From: RGIG529 sp963929765
GTDB taxonomy: Bacteria; Bacillota; Clostridia; Oscillospirales; Oscillospiraceae
NCBI GenBank assembly: GCA_963929765.1
Contig: CAWVKD010000056.1
Span: forward strand, 1 to 64,000
Reading direction: 5' to 3'
DNA length: 64,000 nt
In this document: positions 8,721 to 18,043 of the stretch, in pieces
Numbering within the stretch: the first letter of the stretch is position 1
How the letters are laid out: each line of letters begins with the position of its first letter
Position numbers and translations under genes: made by a program
The notes under the pieces: model-generated
What the model was told of the DNA's origin: nothing
Seen by the model: only the letters and a program-made list of their open reading frames with translations
Databases searched by the model: none

Positions 8721-9035
8721 ATGAAAAATCGAGTTTCGGTAACCATTGGTGGCCGGGATTACACTTTAGTAGCAGTGGAAGAGGACTCTTATGTGCGAAA
8801 AGTAGCTTCCCACGTAGATCAAAAAGTGAAAGAAATGATGGAGACAGCCCATTTGTCTGTAACCGATGCAGCTATCATGACAGCTGTCAATATCGCAGAC
8901 GATTATTTTAAAATGGTAGAAACATCAGAAAATCTGCGGAGCCAATTGAAAGAATATTTGGAAGAAGCTTCAAAAATGAAATTAGAACTTTCGGAAGCCA
9001 AACGTGCACTGTTTAAACTGCAAAAACAATCATAA
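8721..9035 (+). CDS. zapA: Cell-division protein ZapA
   Basis: Small FtsZ-ring-associated protein that crosslinks FtsZ filaments. 104 residues with the ZapA pattern: N-terminal beta part (RVSVTIGGRDYTLV), then a helix with VASHVDQKVKEMM, and a C-terminal coiled coil (residues about 70-103). Strong AAAGGAGG upstream of the ATG. It begins a plus-strand group that continues into the U32 gene 12 bases later, an arrangement common in Clostridia. Confidence 0.9.
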   Translation: MKNRVSVTIGGRDYTLVAVEEDSYVRKVASHVDQKVKEMMETAHLSVTDAAIMTAVNIADDYFKMVETSENLRSQLKEYLEEASKMKLELSEAKRALFKLQKQS

Positions 9036-9047
9036 GAGAGGTCCAAA

Positions 9048-11114
9048 ATGGAATTACTTGCTCCCGCAGGATCACCCGCTGCAGTGGAAGCCGCAGTTTA
9101 TCATGGAGCAGATGCGGTTTACCTTGGTTTTGGGCAATTCAATGCCCGCCGTAATGCTAAAAATTTTTCTGAATCCGAATTAGAAACTGCCATTTCTCTT
9201 TGCCACACTTACGGCGTAAAGGTCTATCTTACCCTTAATACCCTTTTAACAGATCGAGAATTTGACGCTGCTTCCATATCTGTTCGAACAGCCAGCCAGC
9301 TTGGAGTAGATGCTATTTTAATTCAGGATTTAGGCGCTTTACAGCTGGTGAAACAAGTAGCACCGGATCTTCCTATTCACGCCTCTACTCAAATGAGTAT
9401 CCATAATCTGGAAGGAATTAAACAAGCTGCTCAATTAGGGGTAAGTCGAGTCGTTCTGGCTCGAGAATTGCCAAAAGAAGAGATTGCCTTTCTCTGTACC
9501 CATTCTCCTGTGGAAATAGAGATTTTTGTCCACGGTGCTCTATGTATGTGTTATTCTGGTCAATGTTACTTTTCTTCAGTCATTGGCGGTCGCAGCGGAA
9601 ACAGAGGTCTTTGTGCACAACCTTGTCGTTTGCCTTACGGTTGGGAAAAAAAGGCAAACGAATATCCTTTAAGTTTGAAAGATATGTCTCTTATCAACTA
9701 TTTAAAAGAACTCGAGGAAATGGGAGTAGCATGTATTAAAATAGAAGGCCGAATGAAACGTCCAGAATATGTGTCTATTGTTACCTCAATTTATGCAAAG
9801 GCCTTAAAAGAAGGAAAAGAGCCAACAAAATCAGAGCTTTCTCAGTTGCAATCTGCCTTTTCACGCCAAGGCTTCACAAGTGGATATTATAAAGATCAAT
9901 GTGGCCCTGATATGTTTGGCATTCGAGACGAAGCATCGAAAGAAGCAAAACTCCAGATAGAAGGGCTCACTTTGCGTCCACCTGTTTCTATTTCTGGTAC
10001 TGCTTCTTTCTCCATTGGTCAGCCTAGTACGTTTACTGTACAAGACCAGGAAGGCCATAAAGTCACAGTATCTGGCCCTGCACCAGAACCTGCTAAGGTA
10101 CGGGAAATAACAAAAGGACAAATATCTCAACAGTTGAAAAAAACAGGTGGTACACCATACGTTTTTTCTACATTGGATGTTCAAACAGAGGATGGGCTGT
10201 TTCTTTCCGCTTCCGCCATAAATCATCTTCGACGAGATGCCATTTCTATTTTAACAGAACAACGTACCCTTCCCCCTGACCGTCACCATGGAATATGGGC
10301 ACCCAAATATAGTCATCAAAATCGAACGGGAACACCAGGTCTGATTTTTTCGGTAAGGAATATCTCTCAATTGACAAAAAACCTCATGAATCTACATCCC
10401 ATTCAAGTATACTTACCCTTAGAAGAAGCTGCAATTCACCCAGAAAAAATGACTTCTTTCCTAAAGCTGGGAATACCTCTTGCAGTCTCTCTTCCTCGGG
10501 TTATTTGGGATCGAGAATGGAAAGAAGTGGAGCAACAGCTTGACGTTGTACAGTCCCTGGGGATTCAAACTGCTCTTGTAGGTAATTTGGGCCAAATACG
10601 GCCTCTTCAAAAACGTGGTTTCAAACTTCGAGGTGATTTTGGACTGAATGTATATAATTCCCAAACATTGGAAACGTTACAAACGTTATCTCTATCTTCT
10701 GCTACACTTTCTTTTGAGTTACGTTTTTCTCAAATTCGTGATATTTCCAAATGTATGGATACAGAAATTTTAGTTTATGGTCGACTACCATTAATGATAA
10801 CAGAACAATGCATCATCCATAATCGAACCGGACAATGCACATGTCAAAAACCAAATTTTCTGTTAGACCGAACCCACGCTTTGTTTCCTGTTGTGCGAGA
10901 ACCACTCTGTCGCAATATCATTCTCAATGCCAAGCCTTTGTTTTTGGCAGATAAACAAGAAGCATATGAAAATCTTGGTCTTTGGGGTGCACGTCTTTCC
11001 TTTACAACAGAAACACCAGAAGCATGCATTCAGATTGCAAAAGATTACTTGGAAAAAAAACAACAGAGACCAGCGGATTTTACCCGTGGACTTTACTATC
11101 GGGAGGTGGAATAA
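9048..11114 (+). CDS. U32 family peptidase / RNA hydroxylation-type protein
   Basis: 688 residues. The first 300 form the U32 TIM-barrel-like core, opening with ELLAPAGSPAAVEAAVYHGADAVYLG and including the Cys-rich signature CMCYSGQCYFSS...GGRSGNRGLCAQPCR near residues 165-195. The rest is the long C-terminal extension found in the larger members (DUF3656 type). U32 proteins were named as collagenases, but characterised bacterial members (RlhA, TrhP) hydroxylate RNA bases, so an RNA-modifying role with an Fe-S centre is likelier. The next gene starts on the very next base. Exact substrate unknown. Confidence 0.88.
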   Translation: MELLAPAGSPAAVEAAVYHGADAVYLGFGQFNARRNAKNFSESELETAISLCHTYGVKVYLTLNTLLTDREFDAASISVRTASQLGVDAILIQDLGALQLVKQVAPDLPIHASTQMSIHNLEGIKQAAQLGVSRVVLARELPKEEIAFLCTHSPVEIEIFVHGALCMCYSGQCYFSSVIGGRSGNRGLCAQPCRLPYGWEKKANEYPLSLKDMSLINYLKELEEMGVACIKIEGRMKRPEYVSIVTSIYAKALKEGKEPTKSELSQLQSAFSRQGFTSGYYKDQCGPDMFGIRDEASKEAKLQIEGLTLRPPVSISGTASFSIGQPSTFTVQDQEGHKVTVSGPAPEPAKVREITKGQISQQLKKTGGTPYVFSTLDVQTEDGLFLSASAINHLRRDAISILTEQRTLPPDRHHGIWAPKYSHQNRTGTPGLIFSVRNISQLTKNLMNLHPIQVYLPLEEAAIHPEKMTSFLKLGIPLAVSLPRVIWDREWKEVEQQLDVVQSLGIQTALVGNLGQIRPLQKRGFKLRGDFGLNVYNSQTLETLQTLSLSSATLSFELRFSQIRDISKCMDTEILVYGRLPLMITEQCIIHNRTGQCTCQKPNFLLDRTHALFPVVREPLCRNIILNAKPLFLADKQEAYENLGLWGARLSFTTETPEACIQIAKDYLEKKQQRPADFTRGLYYREVE

Positions 11115-11570
11115 ATGACTACACTTCAAATTCAACTGTTATCTTCTAAATTAGGTGATACCATCCCTCTGCCTCAATATGAAACACCTGGCGCTGCTGG
11201 TTTGGATCTTCGTGCTTGTTTGGATGCACCTATTTCACTTGCACCAGGAGCATTGATTCTGATTCCAACGGGAATTGCTATTGCACTCCCCTCTCCCTCT
11301 TATGTGGCCCTTCTTTTTGCAAGAAGTGGCCTTGCTGCACGTCATGGCATCACCCTGTCCAACGGTGTGGGAGTTATTGATAGCGATTATCGCGGAGAAA
11401 TTAAAGTAGCTATGACTAATTTATCTCATGTGACTTATGAAATCCAACCTGGAGATCGTATCTGCCAATTGGTCGTTTTGCCAATCGAACAAGTCACTTT
11501 ATCCTTTGTACATAGCCTTTCTGAAACCCAGCGAGGCAAAGGTGGATTTGGTTCTACGGGACGAGCATAG
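11115..11570 (+). CDS. dut: dUTP diphosphatase
   Basis: Hydrolyses dUTP to dUMP and pyrophosphate, keeping uracil out of DNA and feeding dTMP synthesis. 151 residues, the size of a trimeric dUTPase. Motif 1 is PGAAGLDLRA, motif 2 RSGLAARHGI, motif 3 NGVGVIDSDYRGEI, motif 4 GDRICQLVV, and the C-terminal motif 5 GKGGFGSTGR closes the active site. The ATG abuts the stop of the U32 gene, so translation is coupled. Confidence 0.96.
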   Translation: MTTLQIQLLSSKLGDTIPLPQYETPGAAGLDLRACLDAPISLAPGALILIPTGIAIALPSPSYVALLFARSGLAARHGITLSNGVGVIDSDYRGEIKVAMTNLSHVTYEIQPGDRICQLVVLPIEQVTLSFVHSLSETQRGKGGFGSTGRA

Positions 11571-11591
11571 AATAGGAAAGAAGGAATCTGA

Positions 11592-12200
11592 TTGTCCATT
11601 GTTTTAGCATCAAAATCTCCTCGCAGACAGGCCTTATTACAGCAAATAGGTCTTTCTTTTCGTGTTTTGCCTGCAAAGGGAGAAGAAAAAATAGACTCTT
11701 CATTACCACCTCATCAACTGGTACAGCAGCTTTCCAAACAAAAAGCTCAAGAAGTCGCTTTACAAACTGACCCCAATGATCTGATTCTTGCTGCTGATAC
11801 CATTGTGGTTCTGAATCATAAACTTTTGGGAAAACCAAAAGGGCATAAGGAAGCCAAACAAATGCTGCAGTTACTTTCCGGCCGAACTCACATCGTTTAT
11901 ACAGGCATTTGTCTTTTACAAGAAAACCGCTGTATCACAGATGTTGTGGAAACATCTGTTTCTTTTCGTACCCTTTCTGATGATGAAATTGATGCATATA
12001 TAGAAAGTGGCGAGCCAATGGACAAAGCAGGCGCATATGGCATTCAAGGAAAAGGAGCTCTTTTTGTCTCCCAAATACAAGGGGATTTCTATGCTGTCAT
12101 GGGGCTTCCTCTCTGCCGATTATCCCAATGGTTAACTCAATTTGGAATTTTTCCTTTTAATCGAACCCAGATGCAGGCAGATAAGGAGGAACTTATATGA
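11592..12200 (+). CDS. maf: Maf family nucleoside-triphosphate pyrophosphatase
   Basis: House-cleaning pyrophosphatase acting on non-canonical or pyrimidine NTPs. It opens with IVLASKSPRRQALLQQIG and carries AADTIV near residue 70 and EPMDKAGAYGIQGKG near 150, all Maf signatures. Start is a TTG at 11592 with GAAGGA upstream; no ATG is near. Length 202 residues. It overlaps mreC by four bases. Maf beside mreCD is a widespread arrangement. Confidence 0.93.
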   Translation: MSIVLASKSPRRQALLQQIGLSFRVLPAKGEEKIDSSLPPHQLVQQLSKQKAQEVALQTDPNDLILAADTIVVLNHKLLGKPKGHKEAKQMLQLLSGRTHIVYTGICLLQENRCITDVVETSVSFRTLSDDEIDAYIESGEPMDKAGAYGIQGKGALFVSQIQGDFYAVMGLPLCRLSQWLTQFGIFPFNRTQMQADKEELI

Positions 12201-13039
12201 AACGATTTTTGCGTCGTCGAGGTCTTTTGATTTTTTTCATTGCCCTTCTTTTGGTGATTGCATTAGGTGTTTGCTCTACGATTTTTCCCAGCCGCTTTCC
12301 CATATTATCCAATGCTTTTGGCACTGTCATTTCTCCTATTCAAAAAGGTATCACTGGTGCAGTCAATTGGGTAGAACAGATCTCTGACTACATTACAGAA
12401 TTTGATACTTTAAAGGCAGAAAATGAATCTTTAAAATTGGAACTTGCCAAAATGGAAGGACAACTTCGAGAAGCAGAAATGAGCGAACAAGAAAACAAAC
12501 GTTTTCGTTCTTTGCTGAATCTACAGGAAAAGCGCAAAGATTTTGTTTTTGAAGCTGCCACCATCGTTTCCTGGGGATCTTCAAACTGGTCTTCCACAAT
12601 GACTCTCAGCAAAGGGTCTGCTAATGGCGTTGCAGTGGATAACTGTGTCATTACAGAATCTGGTGCACTTGTAGGTATTGTAAAAGAAGTAGGGCTCAAC
12701 TGGTGTACTGTTATTACCGTCATTGATACAGATCTAGAAATTGGTGGTCAAATATTCCGAACAGGAGAAACAGCTGTTTTGGAAGGGGACTTCACTTTGA
12801 TGACAGAAAATAGGCTAAAACTTTCCTATCTTCCAGAAGACAGCACCATTGCTTCTGGTGATTTGATTTTAACCTCTGGCAGAGGAGGAAACTATCCTTC
12901 TGGTCTTTTGGTGGGCCAAGTGGAAGAATTGAAAACAGATGTTTCCGGCATTACACAATATGCTATCATAACACCAGAAGTAAATTTAAATCAATTATCT
13001 CAAGTGTTTATTATTAAATCTTTTGAGATCAGTGAGTAA
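12197..13039 (+). CDS. mreC: Rod-shape-determining protein MreC
   Basis: Bitopic membrane scaffold of the elongasome that links the cytoskeleton to PBP2 and RodA. 280 residues: positive N-terminus, membrane helix about 8-28, a coiled coil about 66-105 (FDTLKAENESLKLELAKMEG), then the extracellular beta domain with GALVGIVKEVG and the late TSGRGGNYPSGLLVGQV. The ATG overlaps the maf stop. There is no mreB next to it, so the actin-like partner must be encoded elsewhere. Confidence 0.93.
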   Translation: MKRFLRRRGLLIFFIALLLVIALGVCSTIFPSRFPILSNAFGTVISPIQKGITGAVNWVEQISDYITEFDTLKAENESLKLELAKMEGQLREAEMSEQENKRFRSLLNLQEKRKDFVFEAATIVSWGSSNWSSTMTLSKGSANGVAVDNCVITESGALVGIVKEVGLNWCTVITVIDTDLEIGGQIFRTGETAVLEGDFTLMTENRLKLSYLPEDSTIASGDLILTSGRGGNYPSGLLVGQVEELKTDVSGITQYAIITPEVNLNQLSQVFIIKSFEISE

Positions 13040-13071
13040 AGATCCATTTCCCAGGAAAGGAATATGTAATT

Positions 13072-13578
13072 ATGGCAAAGCGAGACATCGTTTTTAAATG
13101 GATAACGTATGGAATTGTGCTACTTCTTGTTTGCCTACTTCAATTATTTATCGCAGATCGAATTTCTTTTTTCGGTGTACGTCCCATATTGCTGCCTTTG
13201 TGCGTTGTAACAATTGGCATCTTCGAAGGACCTCTAGGGGGTATTGGATTCGGTCTTGCCACAGGCATTCTCTCTCTGATCGCTATTTATCGCACTCCTA
13301 TTCTTATTTTACTTTTTTTACCTTTGATGGGGATGATATCTGGTCTCATTTCTGAATATGTGATTCAAAGCCGGTTTTTAGGGTCTTTGCTTTGTTCTAT
13401 GATCTGCTTTGTTTGCATAGAAGGATATCATATTCTTCCACGTCTTTTGATTGGTATTCCAATAGAACCTTTGTTCCGAATTGCATTGCCAGAGCTAGTC
13501 TATTCCGTACTCTGTCTTATCCCTGTATACTTTTTCTTTCATCTGGCACATCGCCGAATAGAACGGATTTATCATTGA
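13072..13578 (+). CDS. mreD: Rod-shape-determining protein MreD
   Basis: Polytopic membrane protein of the elongasome. 168 residues, almost entirely hydrophobic, with about five to six membrane segments. It is recognised chiefly by its position between mreC and a PBP2 gene, and by the conserved pattern of a short loop with LGxxG-like repeats (FEGPLGGIGFGLATGIL). ATG at 13072 with GGAAAGGA upstream. Confidence 0.85.
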   Translation: MAKRDIVFKWITYGIVLLLVCLLQLFIADRISFFGVRPILLPLCVVTIGIFEGPLGGIGFGLATGILSLIAIYRTPILILLFLPLMGMISGLISEYVIQSRFLGSLLCSMICFVCIEGYHILPRLLIGIPIEPLFRIALPELVYSVLCLIPVYFFFHLAHRRIERIYH

Positions 13579-13606
13579 TACTGATTAACAACATTGAGGA
13601 ATCATT

Positions 13607-15634
13607 ATGGAAAATAAAACCATTCGCCGCCGTACCTTTCTTCTTATACTGGTTCTTTTTCTCTTCTTGATCTTTTTTTGTGTTGTTCTTTACAACATGC
13701 AAATCATACACGGAGCAGAAGCCTTGGCACGTTCCAGTATAAAAATTACAAATGCAGAAACAGTGGAAGCTGCCAGGGGTGAAATCAGAGACCGAAATGG
13801 CGTTCTTCTGGTCTCTGATGAAGCTCAATACAATGTTACTCTTACTCCTTCTTTGATGGGAGACGATCAGGAAAAAAACAAACAAATTCTCGATTTGGTT
13901 CAATTGTGTGAGACAAACGAATTATCCTATGATGACGGGCTTCCCCTTTCCTTCTCTGCTCCTTACGGAGATCGGAGCAGTACACTCACAACTGCTCAAA
14001 ATACACGGTTTGAACAATATGCAAAAACCTTAGGTATGGACTCTATTCCCATTTCTATTGAACTTTTAGAGCGATTAAGAGAAGAATATCAGATTGACAG
14101 TTCCTACTCTAACGAAGAGGCACGAAAAATAGCAGGTATACGATATGAGCTAGACTTACGGAATCGTGAAATCACCCAGATAGGATACGTATTTGCTGAA
14201 GACGTCAATACAGACTTTATTGTAGCTGTCAAAGAAGCAGGGTATTTCGGAGTCAATATCAAAACCTCTTCTGTCCGAACATATCATACAACATACGCTG
14301 CCCACCTTCTTGGCAGGGTTGCCTCTATTGACAGTGACCAATGGCCAGAATACCAGGCTCTTGGATACCCTTTAAATGCTTTGGTTGGCAAGGATGGCGT
14401 GGAACTTGCTTTTGAATCTTATCTTCACGGCGTCAATGGCATCCGTTTAGCAGATACCAATTCTTCAGGAAAAATTGTCAATGAATCTTATTCCGTCTTA
14501 CCACAGCCAGGGAAAAATGTTTCTTTAACTGTGGATATCCGTTTACAACAAACAGTAGAAGATTCCCTAAAGGATTTCGTTTCCCAAAGGGAAAATGCAA
14601 CTGGAGCTGCAGGTGTTGTAATTGATGTCAATAATGGGGATGTGCTTGCTTTGGCATCCTATCCCACATTTGATCCATCTCAATATGGGGAACAATATTC
14701 CACCCTCTCTCAAGATGAAACAAAGCCATTGTTTAATCGTGCAACTCTTGGCACATATGCACCAGGCTCCACATTCAAAATGGTTACAGCAGTCGGCGCT
14801 CTAGAAGAAAAAATCATTACACCAAGTACGTTGATTAAAGATACCGGACGTTACACGTATTACCAAGATTATCAACCGATGTGTTGGATTTATCGCGAAC
14901 GCCGTCAGACACATGGTACCATCAACGTATCCAAAGCTCTGGAAGTATCTTGTAACGTGTTCTTTTATGACATTGGACGCCGTCTCTCCATTGAAACCAT
15001 CGATGAATATGCTCGTAAGTTTGGTCTTGGTCTATCTACTGGTATAGAAATCTCAGAAAAAAAGGGCATTCTAGCAGGACCAGAATATACAGAATCTTTA
15101 GGAAAAACTTGGATGCCTGGTTCTACACTAGCAGCTGCCATTGGCCAATCGGATCATTCTTTTACTCCGTTACAAATTTGCAATTATATTGCCACCCTTG
15201 CAAATGGTGGAACACGATATCAGGTTCATCTGCTTCATAAAGTCACATCCTATGATGATACTCAAATAGAGTACCAATATACACCGAAAGTAGAAGATGA
15301 ACTTCATATTTCCGACAGTACCATGGAAGCAGTAAAAAAGGGCATGCTGGCCGTTACACAAAATGGAAGTGCTGCAAAATATTTTTCCGATTTTGGAATT
15401 GCTGTGTGTGCCAAAACAGGGTCTGCTCAAGTGAGCGAATCCAGCCAAAGTAATGCTATCTTTGTTTGCTTTGCTCCTTATGAAGACCCAGAAATTGCAG
15501 TGGCTCTGGTGGTAGAAAAAGGTGGCTCCGGATATGAACTGGGCGCAATTGCCAGAGATATTTTAGAAACATATTTCTATCCAGAAGAGACAGCTGATTC
15601 TTTACCATCAGAAGAAAATGTAACTTTGCCTTAA
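13607..15634 (+). CDS. mrdA: Class B penicillin-binding protein 2 (elongasome transpeptidase)
   Basis: Membrane-anchored D,D-transpeptidase that crosslinks peptidoglycan during elongation. 675 residues: one N-terminal membrane helix (about 10-30), a dimerisation domain including AARGEIRDRNG near residue 57, and the penicillin-binding domain. The active-site motifs are complete: S388-x-x-K (PGSTFKM), S448-C-N (the SxN motif) and K603-T-G-S. It directly follows mreCD. SpoVD-type sporulation transpeptidases are the alternative, but there is no PASTA domain and the mre context favours PBP2. Confidence 0.9.
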   Translation: MENKTIRRRTFLLILVLFLFLIFFCVVLYNMQIIHGAEALARSSIKITNAETVEAARGEIRDRNGVLLVSDEAQYNVTLTPSLMGDDQEKNKQILDLVQLCETNELSYDDGLPLSFSAPYGDRSSTLTTAQNTRFEQYAKTLGMDSIPISIELLERLREEYQIDSSYSNEEARKIAGIRYELDLRNREITQIGYVFAEDVNTDFIVAVKEAGYFGVNIKTSSVRTYHTTYAAHLLGRVASIDSDQWPEYQALGYPLNALVGKDGVELAFESYLHGVNGIRLADTNSSGKIVNESYSVLPQPGKNVSLTVDIRLQQTVEDSLKDFVSQRENATGAAGVVIDVNNGDVLALASYPTFDPSQYGEQYSTLSQDETKPLFNRATLGTYAPGSTFKMVTAVGALEEKIITPSTLIKDTGRYTYYQDYQPMCWIYRERRQTHGTINVSKALEVSCNVFFYDIGRRLSIETIDEYARKFGLGLSTGIEISEKKGILAGPEYTESLGKTWMPGSTLAAAIGQSDHSFTPLQICNYIATLANGGTRYQVHLLHKVTSYDDTQIEYQYTPKVEDELHISDSTMEAVKKGMLAVTQNGSAAKYFSDFGIAVCAKTGSAQVSESSQSNAIFVCFAPYEDPEIAVALVVEKGGSGYELGAIARDILETYFYPEETADSLPSEENVTLP

Positions 15635-15657
15635 CCCTATAAAAAAGGAGGATCTAT

Positions 15658-17529
15658 TTGATTCCTGTATTTGATTCCCGCGATTTGCGTTGTAAATCGC
15701 CTTTTGGCGCATTGCCCTCTGGGCAATGCGCTTCCCTTTCTGTTTTCCCACCACGATCTTTTGGTTTTTCTCGTGTTATTTGTATTGCTTTTTATGAAAC
15801 AACAGGGAAAACACAAGAAATTTCATTTTCTTGGAAAGGTCTTTCAGGCGCGCAAGATATTTTTTCTGGTGTCCTTCCTATCGACCAAACGTATATTGGC
15901 CTTATCTGGTATCATTTCCGCTTTGAAAAAATCAATGGTGATTCCATTTTTTATGGAGTCAATGGATTTTCTTATCAACCCACTTCCTATCAAATTACTG
16001 TGTATGAGCCCCTAAACGAAACGAGCGCATCCTGGTTTGGAGCAGGCGTTACTTATCAGATTTTTCCAGATCGTTTTTTTAGAACACCTTTAGATCTCCC
16101 TTCTCTACCTCATCGGATTCTTCATGAAAATTGGTCTGATCTTCCAGACTTCTTACCAGATGCAGAGGGAATCATTCGAAACTGTGACTTTTTTGGCGGT
16201 ACCCTTTTAGGAATTCAGCGAAAATTACCTTATCTCAAATCCATCGGAATTGATACTATCTACCTCTGTCCTATTTTTCAGGCAGCAGAAAATCATCGCT
16301 ATGGAGTGGGAGATTATGAAACCATTGACCCTATGCTAGGCACAGAATCTGATTTTAAACAGTTATGTCATGCTGTTCATGAAGCTGGTATGCACTTGAT
16401 TTTAGATGGTGTATTTAGCCATACTGGTTTTGTCAGTCGGTACTTCAATGGCGATGGAAGCTATCACAGTTTAGGTGCTGCTCAGTCAAAGGATTCCCCC
16501 TATTATCCATGGTATCGCTTTTCCCACTATCCAGATCAATACGATTGCTGGTGGGGTATTTCTTCTCTGCCAGAAGTCAACGAACTGGAACCATCCTATC
16601 TTCATTACATTGTTGAAGGCAAAGAGAGCATCGTTCGTCGATGGTTGGAAAAGGGCGCCGATGGCTGGCGATTGGATGTGGCAGATGAATTGCCCGATGC
16701 ATTCATCAAGGCACTCTATCAAGCGGTCAAAGAAACAAAACCAGACGCCATCGTTTTAGGTGAAGTCTGGGAAGATGGCTCCAACAAGATCAGTTATGGT
16801 CAGCGGCGGCGTTACCTTTTAGGTGGCCATCTGGATGGACTCATGAATTATCCTTTTCGAACCGCTTTGCTCACTTATTTGAAAGAAGAAGATGGAGAAG
16901 CTTTTTTAAACACCATGGAATCATTACGGGAACACTATCCTCCCCACGTATTTTACTCAGCTATGAATTTCCTGGGAACTCACGATACACCCCGCATACT
17001 AACCCTCTTAGGGACAGAAGACGCTGTAAACCATCTTTCTCGGGTAGATAAGAGTCAATACCGTCTTCATAAAAAAGACCGAGAAATCGCCGTCTCGCGT
17101 CTGAAATTAGCAGCTCTTATTTTATTTACGTTTCCTGGCTCTCCCACCATTTATTACGGAGATGAAGCGGGAATGGAAGGGTTTGAAGATCCTTTTAACC
17201 GCGCCACATTTCCCTGGGGCAAAGAAGATCAAACCATCATTTCCCTCTTTTCTTTTCTTTCTCATTTGCGTCACACTTATCAATCACTTCAAACAGGAAC
17301 TATTTCTTACCATATCGCCAAGGGACCTCTTCTTTGCTTTTCCCGAGAAATAGAAATGGAATGTTTGATAACAGTTATCAATTGCGGAACCTCTCCCCAA
17401 ACATTAACTTTACCTTGTTCTTCATCTTCTGTTTCTGATCTTTTATCTGGTTCTTCCTTCGTAGCTGAAGAGGGTCAGCTAACCCTTTCTCTGCCTCCTA
17501 TGAGTGGAATGCTCCTTACAAATTTATAA
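15658..17529 (+). CDS. Alpha-amylase family (GH13) glycoside hydrolase
   Basis: 623 residues, cytoplasmic (no signal peptide). An N-terminal beta domain (about 1-125) precedes the catalytic barrel, as in neopullulanase, cyclomaltodextrinase and maltogenic amylase. Conserved GH13 regions: DGVFSHTG, the nucleophile D340 in DGWRLDVADEL, the acid/base E369 in GEVWED, and D443 in FLGTHDTPR. A C-terminal beta domain ends the protein. Start is a TTG at 15658 with AAGGAGG. Predicted to hydrolyse alpha-1,4 or alpha-1,6 bonds of maltooligosaccharides or glycogen; exact specificity is not readable. It is functionally unrelated to the cell-wall genes before it. Confidence 0.88.
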   Translation: MIPVFDSRDLRCKSPFGALPSGQCASLSVFPPRSFGFSRVICIAFYETTGKTQEISFSWKGLSGAQDIFSGVLPIDQTYIGLIWYHFRFEKINGDSIFYGVNGFSYQPTSYQITVYEPLNETSASWFGAGVTYQIFPDRFFRTPLDLPSLPHRILHENWSDLPDFLPDAEGIIRNCDFFGGTLLGIQRKLPYLKSIGIDTIYLCPIFQAAENHRYGVGDYETIDPMLGTESDFKQLCHAVHEAGMHLILDGVFSHTGFVSRYFNGDGSYHSLGAAQSKDSPYYPWYRFSHYPDQYDCWWGISSLPEVNELEPSYLHYIVEGKESIVRRWLEKGADGWRLDVADELPDAFIKALYQAVKETKPDAIVLGEVWEDGSNKISYGQRRRYLLGGHLDGLMNYPFRTALLTYLKEEDGEAFLNTMESLREHYPPHVFYSAMNFLGTHDTPRILTLLGTEDAVNHLSRVDKSQYRLHKKDREIAVSRLKLAALILFTFPGSPTIYYGDEAGMEGFEDPFNRATFPWGKEDQTIISLFSFLSHLRHTYQSLQTGTISYHIAKGPLLCFSREIEMECLITVINCGTSPQTLTLPCSSSSVSDLLSGSSFVAEEGQLTLSLPPMSGMLLTNL

Positions 17530-17532
17530 AAT

Positions 17533-17577
17533 AAAAAGAGATCATCTGCTTAATTGATGAGCAGATGATCTCTTTTT
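17533..17577. terminator. Bidirectional terminator between GH13 gene and rnhA
   Basis: Eighteen-base perfect inverted repeat around a nine-base loop, with an A run before it and a T run after it. It can therefore end both converging transcripts. The rnhA stop codon lies inside its outer arm. Confidence 0.9.
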
Positions 17578-18019
17578 ATATACTGGCATATCGTTTGCTC
17601 TCTGCAACTGCCAACGCATCACATCGATTATTTTTTGGATTTTCTGCATGACCTTTCACCCAATGGAAGGTGACCTGATGCTTTTGGAGCAAAGAAAGTA
17701 ATCGTTCCCATAAATCAGGATTTAAAGCGCGCTCTTTCTTATTGCGCATCCAACCATTTTTCTGCCACCGTACAGCCCATCCTTTTTCAATGGCATTGAT
17801 GACATATTGAGAATCGCTATACAGATCTACTTCACAGGGTGTTTTCAACGCTTCAAGGGCTGCAATAACCCCCATTAGCTCCATTCGATTATTTGTTGTT
17901 TCTTTTTCGCCGCCAGATAGTTCTTTTTCCAGACCACGATATTCTAAGATAGCACCCCATCCACCAGGACCAGGATTTCCAGAACAAGCACCATCGGTAT
18001 AGATCGTTACATGTTTCAT
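17576..18019 (-). CDS. rnhA: Ribonuclease HI
   Basis: Cleaves the RNA strand of RNA-DNA hybrids. 147 residues with the full HI fold: TDGACSGNPGPGGWG at the start supplies the first Asp, ELSGGEKETTNNRMELM the Glu, and DLYSDSQYV and WVKGHAENPKNNRCD the remaining acidic and His residues. ATG at 18019 with GGAGGAG, 24 bases after gyrA. Probably the last gene of the dnaA-to-gyrA run. Confidence 0.96.
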   Translation of the reverse strand: MKHVTIYTDGACSGNPGPGGWGAILEYRGLEKELSGGEKETTNNRMELMGVIAALEALKTPCEVDLYSDSQYVINAIEKGWAVRWQKNGWMRNKKERALNPDLWERLLSLLQKHQVTFHWVKGHAENPKNNRCDALAVAESKRYASI

Positions 18020-18043
18020 GTTTATCTCCTCCGGCTTACTGGA

